Source of the DNA: Buxus sempervirens
Lineage: Eukaryota; Streptophyta; Magnoliopsida; Buxales; Buxaceae
Direction of reading: 5' to 3'
DNA length: 64,000 nt
Assembly (NCBI GenBank): GCA_947561395.2
Contig: OX387182.1
Coordinates: 42,401,949-42,465,948, forward strand
A model generated the notes under the pieces. The model made no database searches. It saw only the letters and a list, made by a program, of their open reading frames with translations, and was not told the origin of the DNA. The position numbers were made by a program, and so were the translations under genes. This document shows, piece after piece, positions 58,264 through 64,000 of the stretch (the stretch's first letter is position 1; every line of letters starts with the position of its first letter).

Positions 58264-60186
58264 ATGGCCCCTAAGACCAGAGCCTCATCTTCTAAACCTA
58301 AGAAATCCTCCAGGACAGCCAATAAGAAACGCAGGATTGATTCATTTGATAATTCAATCTTCATCGATCGGCAGGCCAAGAAGCTGTACGAGAATGATGT
58401 CAGCCACAGACAAATCTTGCTTGAAAGAGGGGTTATTCTAGAAGACTTCCCCGAGTCTATTAGTGCAGCATTTACCGGGAGAGGATGGGATAACCTCTTC
58501 ACCAACTTCCTGCTCCCATCCCAACACCTAGTATATGAATTCTATTCAAACATCCACAACATCGCAGACGGTCCATCCTTCGATACCTCTCTCAGAAGGC
58601 AGCCCATCCATGTAGATTCTGATACCATCGCTGGGGCCCTAGGTATTCCGAGAGTTGAGAATCCTGAATTCCCGTATGTTGATGCTCCCTTACCACAATT
58701 GCTCAATGAAGTGGCAGCTTGTTTACTGACCACTGAGAGGGAGGGGGACTATGAGGGCAAAGCTCTGGATTCCTCCAAGTTTACATTTGACACCTCATTC
58801 ATATACAAAATCCAATGCTCTAACGTTGCGCCGGTGAGTCACAGATCAACTGTGCCTCCTATGAGGGCACTCTTGCTTTATGCATTGGTCAACAGGCATT
58901 CAATTGATGTTCCCACCATCATGATTTCGACTATGCTTGACTGTTTTCTCGATACCAAACGTAGGTGTGGACTTCCTCTCGGGTGTGCCATTGCAAAGAT
59001 AGTCAAGATGCATCAAATTGACTTCCCCGAATATGAGTTACTTGCTCCCCTTCCTCCTATCAATACTGCAACATACAATAAGTCCAAGGGGCAATACAAC
59101 AAGTCTCATCCTCCTCCTCCACCCCCTCCCCCTGTTCCAGGGGTCCATGCGCCTTCTCCTCCATCTCCTCCCCCTGCTGGTGAAGATGCTCCTGCTCCTC
59201 CACCCCCTCCCCCTGTTTCAGGGGTCCATGCGTCTTCTCCTCCATCTCCTCCCCCTGCTGGTGAGGATGCTGCTGCTCCTCCATCTCCTCCCCCTGCTGG
59301 TGAGGATGCTGCTGCTCCTCCATCTCCTCCCCCTGCTGGTGCAGATGCTCCTGCTCCTCCATCTCCTCCCACTGCTGGTGCAGATGCTCCTGCTCCTCCA
59401 TCTCCTCCCACTGCTGGTGAAGATGCTCCTGCTCCTCCATCTCCTCCCCCCAATGTTTCTATAGGACATGAGCATGATCTTCCTCTTCTGGAGTCTGCTA
59501 CACATGATCAACCTGTGGAACATGATATTCCATCCTCATCGACGCCTGCTCCTGCTGCTGCTCCTATAGACCAAACAACTTCTTCCCAATTTCCTCGTGG
59601 ACTCGCATCAATCCTTTCACAGGTTATGGGCATGCAATGTGAGTTGATGAATCAAACCAAGCTACTTCTTGAGAACCAGGAGACGATGAAGCAGCAGATA
59701 AAACAATTGTACGATGGTCAGCTTGCATACAAGCATGAAACTGATCGCCACGTTGCTAAGATGGAACATCTTCTTCAGAACGTAGAAAGTGACACCTACT
59801 CTGTGAGAAAGGATGTACGAGAAGTGATTAAGCCGAAGTTTGCACAAATTGACAGCAAGTTGAGTTGGGTGAGGTCAACAGTATGGAATTCTGATGACAC
59901 ACTAAAAGCAGTGCATCAGAAGCAGATCAGGCTGAACTAGATATATTTGGAGATGCAACAAGACTACAGCCGGGCCATGAAGCACTTTGAATTGGAAAAT
60001 CAGGAGCTTCACAGGTTGAATAGGGACAAGGGAGAACGGAGGACAGTTGTCGATGCAGCTTCTCAAGGTGTCGTTGGAGAGCATATTCCTCCAAGTGATG
60101 CGGAGTACATTCGAGATGAACATTTGTTGCTTGAACCCCTTGAGCCTGCACACAAAGTTCCTGATCCAGCAGGGCCTGCCCCATAG
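58264..60186 (+). CDS. Putative plant-transposon-domain protein with proline-rich repeat and coiled coil
   Basis: The frame opens MAPKTRASSSKPKKSSRTAN (basic, NLS-like) right after a splice acceptor. Residues about 60-270 match the pattern of the putative plant transposon protein domain (PF20167-like): RGWDNLFTNF, LVYEFYSNIHNI, IHVDSDTIAGALGIPRVENP, VSHRSTVPPMRALLLYALVN. Residues 280-395 are a proline-rich tandem repeat. Residues about 430-545 look coiled-coil (MNQTKLLLENQETMKQQIKQ). A TAG ends the frame at 59940, but the same frame continues open to 60186 with further helical, charged sequence (MKHFELENQELHRLNRDKGE), so either the last 80 codons are lost to one stop or they are 3' UTR. No nuclease motif was seen. 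It lies between a FAR1-like and a Ulp1 gene. Function is unknown. Confidence 0.7.
59101..59452 (+). repeat. 39-bp coding tandem repeat (PPSPPPAGEDAAA)
   Basis: About seven copies of a 39-bp unit encode APPSPPPAGEDAA-like peptides. Two earlier units carry a PPPPPPVSGVHA variant. The long open frames on the other five phases here are by-products of the repeat. Confidence 0.85.
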
Positions 60187-61200
60187 TCTTGAACCTCTTT
60201 TCATGTCATCTGAGTATCGAATGCATCTTATTTGACCATCTTTTTTTACTTATGTGCCTGTAAAACGTTGCGATAAGTGCATGCAAAGCAAATATTGTTT
60301 GGTCTTAGCTTTCATTTGTCATATTCCTCTATCTCCCCAATACACACACATTGGGTCTAGCACGTCGTAATGCGTGTACATGCAAAACAACCAGTCGAAG
60401 TTGCTGGTTATATTAGCCTATGGTAATGAACTTCCACCTACAAGACTAAGGTATTATACGAAATGATTAAAATCTGCAACGAAGGCCGTGGGAAGACGGG
60501 GAATGCAAAAAAAGTCAGCTTATATTAATCTTAATCTTGAGATACCCTTCCAAACGTGCATACGTATCCCCCAAATCAGCCCAGGGTACCCCCCACACGA
60601 GCCTTAATTTATCCACAAAAAATACTCCAAATTAAGGGGAGAGTACCTCCAAGTAACACTTAGGTACCCCAAAGGTAAATTTGAGGTACCCCACTAGAAA
60701 CCCGAAGGTACCCACACGTACAAAATAGTGGGAGCATATTCAACGCGCGAATCTTTCCTGGTAACGCTCGCGCGTACTGTGCACTTTAAAGCTGCAACGT
60801 GCGGGCGTTAATGATTAACGTCCGCGCGTTAATGATTAACGTCCGCGCGTTTTGTTCATTATCAGTTCCTACTTGGGGGTACCTCCGGCTTACTTGTGGG
60901 TTACCTTAATATTAATTTTGGGGGTACCTGGGTATTACTTAGGGGTACTTTGGCTTATTTGCTGATGTAACTTAGGCTTATTTCGTGGGCGCCTTGGCCT
61001 TATTTCGGCGTGTACGCAACTCTTACTAGGTGACACCTAAGCTTATATGGGGTGGGGGTGGTACATTGTGCCGGTTACGGGGTTACCTTAAACTTCACAC
61101 GAACCGTACCTTCATTTTGTTTTGGGGGGGAGTACCTAATGTATAGTAACTTGTTTTAAAATTTGGCATAATTTACGATCAACGAGTTTGACGAATCTGT
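60187..61200. repeat. Intergenic GGTACC and AACG boxes between convergent genes
   Basis: 60187-60540 is a probable 3' UTR with no gene. 60540-61140 holds about ten GGTACC-type motifs (TTAGGTACCCC, GGGGGTACC) and an AACG group at 60735-60855, including AACGTGCGGGCGTT and AACGTCCGCGCGTT twice in tandem. The next gene ends on the other strand at 61478. Confidence 0.75.
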
Positions 61201-61477
61201 GGCAGAACTTAAGCAATCAAAATAACCAAGCTTTTATTCAATGGATACAATGTCCTATGTACACAATACTTCACAAAAATATGATCGTGAAACATCATAA
61301 AAAACTAAACATGCCATAAAAGTAAAATCCAAGTGAATGCTTGATTCAGCTACAGCATTCATTACAGGAACATCCTTGTCCTCAAATAAATACATACAGA
61401 TTCCCCAAAAATTAAAATTTTAGTTTGTAGTGTGACGCATGTATAATATAAAAATGTTAATACATCGAACTCTCCCC

Positions 61478-64000
61478 CTAGGTAGAACTCTTCTTCACAA
61501 TATCATCCTTCACCGTGTTTTCTTCGTGGAGGATCATCTCACTCACAATGCTTCTTCTGAAGCCCGGAATATCATTCTATTCAAAATTAACAAAACTATA
61601 TTAATAATGTGATCATTTGGAGCTTTTGAAAACACAACTGGATAGGTTAGGAGTTGTAGTTGTAGCGTACCTGCGTGAATGGAGGAGAAAGTTCTCCTCT
61701 CCAGAAAGCGGCGAACTTCATGGCGAAGATTCCACAGTCATGGCTACAAAAGATGCGAGTACAAGTTAATGCTATTAATATCATATCGTAGTAAGTATAG
61801 AAAAGAAAGAATATGTGGAAAACGTACGGGTTGCCTTGCCGAGGAAGCTTAAGAGCCTCTGCTTTCGTCCTTGGAAATTTGCTTACTAAAACTTGCTTTT
61901 CCCATTGCCAGGTGCATATAATATCTACTGCTTTTAGCTGAAATATAAAAATTGATACTTAATAACAACATTAGTGACACAAGAAATTATTACGCTGATC
62001 ACTTACCACTCCAGTGAGAACTTCACGGGTTCTCCACACCTTCATCGAGTTCAAAAAAAAGACTTTCTTTTTATTCATGTCAACAACACACATGTACCAA
62101 TGTTCTTGCTCCAATATAGGGAAAAACAACTGCATACAAACATATTTATTAGCCCTACCCTATTAAAAGATCCCAGCAACAATGGTGAGTTAAGCTTACC
62201 ATTTTGTAGTTCACTATATTCAGTAGGTACGATGGATCAAATTGATCATTAAGTCTGGTAAGTTCTCGGTTTTCTTCTGCCGCGCAAAAAGTCTGAAAAG
62301 TTATAATATAGGTTCAACAGGAGTATTACAGACAGTGTCAAATTATTTTGAAGAATGTCGTAATAATTACCCCAATATCTGACAGGAAGAAGTAACATGG
62401 GCCTCCAACCTGCTGTTCCTGGAAATTCAGCATCCGCATGTAGCAATCCAAGATCTACATAGAAAAAAATAAAATCTAAGAATCCAAATATTTATGCGAT
62501 CTGACAAGATACTTAGGTTGTTAGACTCCTACCCAGTTGGTAACCCATTTCTCAGGCTTCAAACATTCGAACTCACCGCGGGCAATAAAGACATCAAAGA
62601 ATCTCACCAAAACCTCGCTACATATATATCCCACAAAAGAAACAGTCAAACCATACGCAACAATTTACAAAGCAACAACGCGTCAAACATAAATATGCGA
62701 AAGTACGTACTCTGGATCGAGGTCCTCACGGAATGCATAGTTGCAGACCGCACTTCCAGCATCCACAGGCGTCCTACTAGAAGATGCATCCGCTGGTTCG
62801 CTTGCCTACAAGTTTATTAAAAATTCCAAAAAATGAATATATGGCTGTCAACCTAATTCTAACCGAAAAACAAAAACAATTCCTTTAGAAAAACTGAGAA
62901 CAAACATACCAATGGCTCTATGGACGGATCTGCAGTGTTCAGATCCGGCAACAACCTAGCCTCCGCACGATCATCATCGTAAGATGGTACCTGAAATATA
63001 TTTCATGTAGGTCACACGATGATCATTACATCGACAATATTGCTCTTCAATCTACTATGGTAAAGTTTTACATGAATGGTTGACATGCAATTAGACATCC
63101 AATTATATACTACTTACCGTTTGCGTTGGCCTCTCGGCATCGAGCGGTTGCTTACTCTTTCTGGCCCTCTTCTTTTTCTCCCCGGTGATGGTTGTAAAAG
63201 GACTCCTTTTTGCCTTGCCGGGAATCTTCATTCGTTTCAATCTCGGAGCCTCAACGGGTTGAAATGGAACGATTGAACCTTCATATTCTCCCGCTGTTGG
63301 ATCCGGGATACATTCCGCCCTAGGTTCAATATCTTCCATCGGCGACACCGGGCAAGGGCCCTCCGGTGCAGAAGCAACGTTCACTGGAACCTCAAATGGT
63401 TCACGTGGACATTCAGGGGTAGGGTAGCTTCGGTAGTCACGAGCATATCCAACAAGCTCGAGAACCATCTCTCTTAGTTCAGCTTGCCCTACTCCAAGAT
63501 TGCTTATCATCAACTTCAATCTCTCCACCTAAACAAATCAAGCCACAAACATTTGCATTTCTATAAGATCTGGAACTTATAATGAATAATGACAAAAACC
63601 GATTTCCATTACCTCCTTCTCCAAAGCCTTCAATCTCGAGGATTTGGCTACCTCACGCTGAAGGGCAGCAACTACCTTTGTTAGCTTCTTTATCGCTGCC
63701 CTCAGTTTATCCTCCTAAAACACATAATCAAGTAAAATTTATGTCCATGTACGTATAATGAATATTCATATTGAGTACCCCCTATTCGAAAATATAAATA
63801 TAATACAATATAATATACCTTCTTCCTCCCCTTTGATTTATCGGACTCCGGAACATTTTCATAGTCAATATGTTCCGGAATATTCATGTCCTTTTCCTTT
63901 CCTTCTTTCTCCCTTTCCAACACATCCTCATCATTCCACACGGTGATGAGAGGAGCTGTTGCATCCAACTCTATCGCGCTCCCATCCATGCGCAAGCATT
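61478..64000 (-). CDS. Ulp1/C48 SUMO-protease-like gene, at least eleven exons, 5' end outside window
   Basis: Exons (minus): >63819-64000, 63613-63714, 63118-63528, 62910-62990, 62711-62805, 62533-62617, 62371-62454, 62200-62292, 62007-62129, 61828-61937, 61671-61743, 61478-61576. All junctions are GT-AG and keep frame. The N-terminal part is acidic then coiled-coil (KLRAAIKKLTKVVAALQREV), with basic NLS-like KRMKIPGKAKRSP. The C48 core has EHWYMCVVDMNKKK (catalytic His), PRQGNPHDCGIFAMKFAAFW (Gln at Cys-6, catalytic Cys) and ends VKKSST. Ulp1 enzymes cleave SUMO precursors and SUMO conjugates. At His+17, where Ulp1 has the catalytic Asp, this gene has Asn (FLNS). Plant MULEs and CACTAs often carry such genes. 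The start lies beyond the window. Confidence 0.88.

Larger units (their letters stand above)
46990..64000. mobile_element. Candidate giant Mutator-like element (right end outside window)
   Basis: A FAR1/FHY3-type MULE transposase gene, a putative plant-transposon-domain gene and a Ulp1 protease gene occur together. Short palindromic repeats of the same families (GGTACC and AACGCGCGNRCGTT) fill each non-coding interval between about 47450 and 61140 but are absent from the coding exons. Some plant MULEs (KI-MULEs such as Kaonashi) carry a Ulp1 protease. The left limit is a guess: GGTTATAATAGTAATTTTG (46998) resembles MULE ends, but neither terminal inverted repeat nor 9-bp duplication could be established. 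Confidence 0.45.

Noticed and set aside
59018-59523. Leu-rich, Gly-rich and Glu/Gln-rich open frames over the proline-rich region
   Set aside because: They are alternative frames of the 39-bp coding tandem repeat.

Overview
The window is nuclear DNA of a flowering plant. It has GT-AG introns, Ty3/gypsy elements of the Tat/Ogre and Tekay-like kinds, a CACTA element with a TNP2 transposase, a small hAT element, FAR1-type and Ulp1-type genes, and long low-complexity intergenic tracts. The species cannot be named from the sequence. Almost everything here is mobile DNA in nested layers. No ordinary housekeeping gene, tRNA or rRNA was recognised.

Layout. (1) 1-17370: a Tat/Ogre-type LTR retrotransposon on the plus strand whose 5' end lies outside the window. 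It has a gag finger, protease, reverse transcriptase, RNase H, a second RNase H and integrase, then a 7.5-kb 3' region with two antisense gene-like tracts, then a polypurine tract and the start of its 3' LTR. A 3.6-kb solo LTR (559-4176, TSD TACAT) sits in gag. (2) 17371-29285: a mirror-like nest. Near-identical, oppositely oriented Tekay-like LTRs and a coding-free internal region are flanked by oppositely oriented pieces of the same Tat LTR family. (3) 29338-32371: a solo LTR with TSD CATGC. (4) 33381-34445: a non-autonomous hAT element with an 8-bp TSD. (5) About 35000-43881: a decayed CACTA element with a clear right end and a TNP2 gene split by a 2.5-kb solo LTR (38629-41122, TSD GAAGA). 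(6) 43882-46990: gene-poor. (7) About 47000 to the window end: the most unusual part.

Region 7 has three genes that look intact or nearly so. They are a FAR1/FHY3-like MULE transposase gene (plus, three exons, 850 codons), a gene with a putative plant-transposon domain, a proline-rich repeat and a coiled coil (plus), and a Ulp1/C48 cysteine-protease gene (minus, at least eleven exons, running off the window). Every non-coding interval between them is filled with short palindromic repeats: GGTACC motifs in fixed contexts, 14-bp AACGCGCGNRCGTT boxes arranged as inverted quartets, a GATTAATCGCG cluster in the likely 5'-UTR intron of the FAR1-like gene, and long ACATGTGT-type tracts. In the centre these form a palindrome with 2-kb arms (about 52764-57302) overlapped by a second, smaller one. 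I interpret the region as one large Mutator-like (Ulp1-carrying) element or a domesticated derivative. The genes would supply transposase and accessory protease functions, and the repeat boxes would be candidate protein-binding sites. That interpretation is inference; no outer ends were resolved.

A second theme is shared cis-motifs. A TATCCGAC...GTCGGATA dyad occurs in the Tat LTR and again just upstream of both antisense tracts, suggesting common control. Tekay-like LTRs from different subfamilies each carry a different minisatellite at the same relative position.
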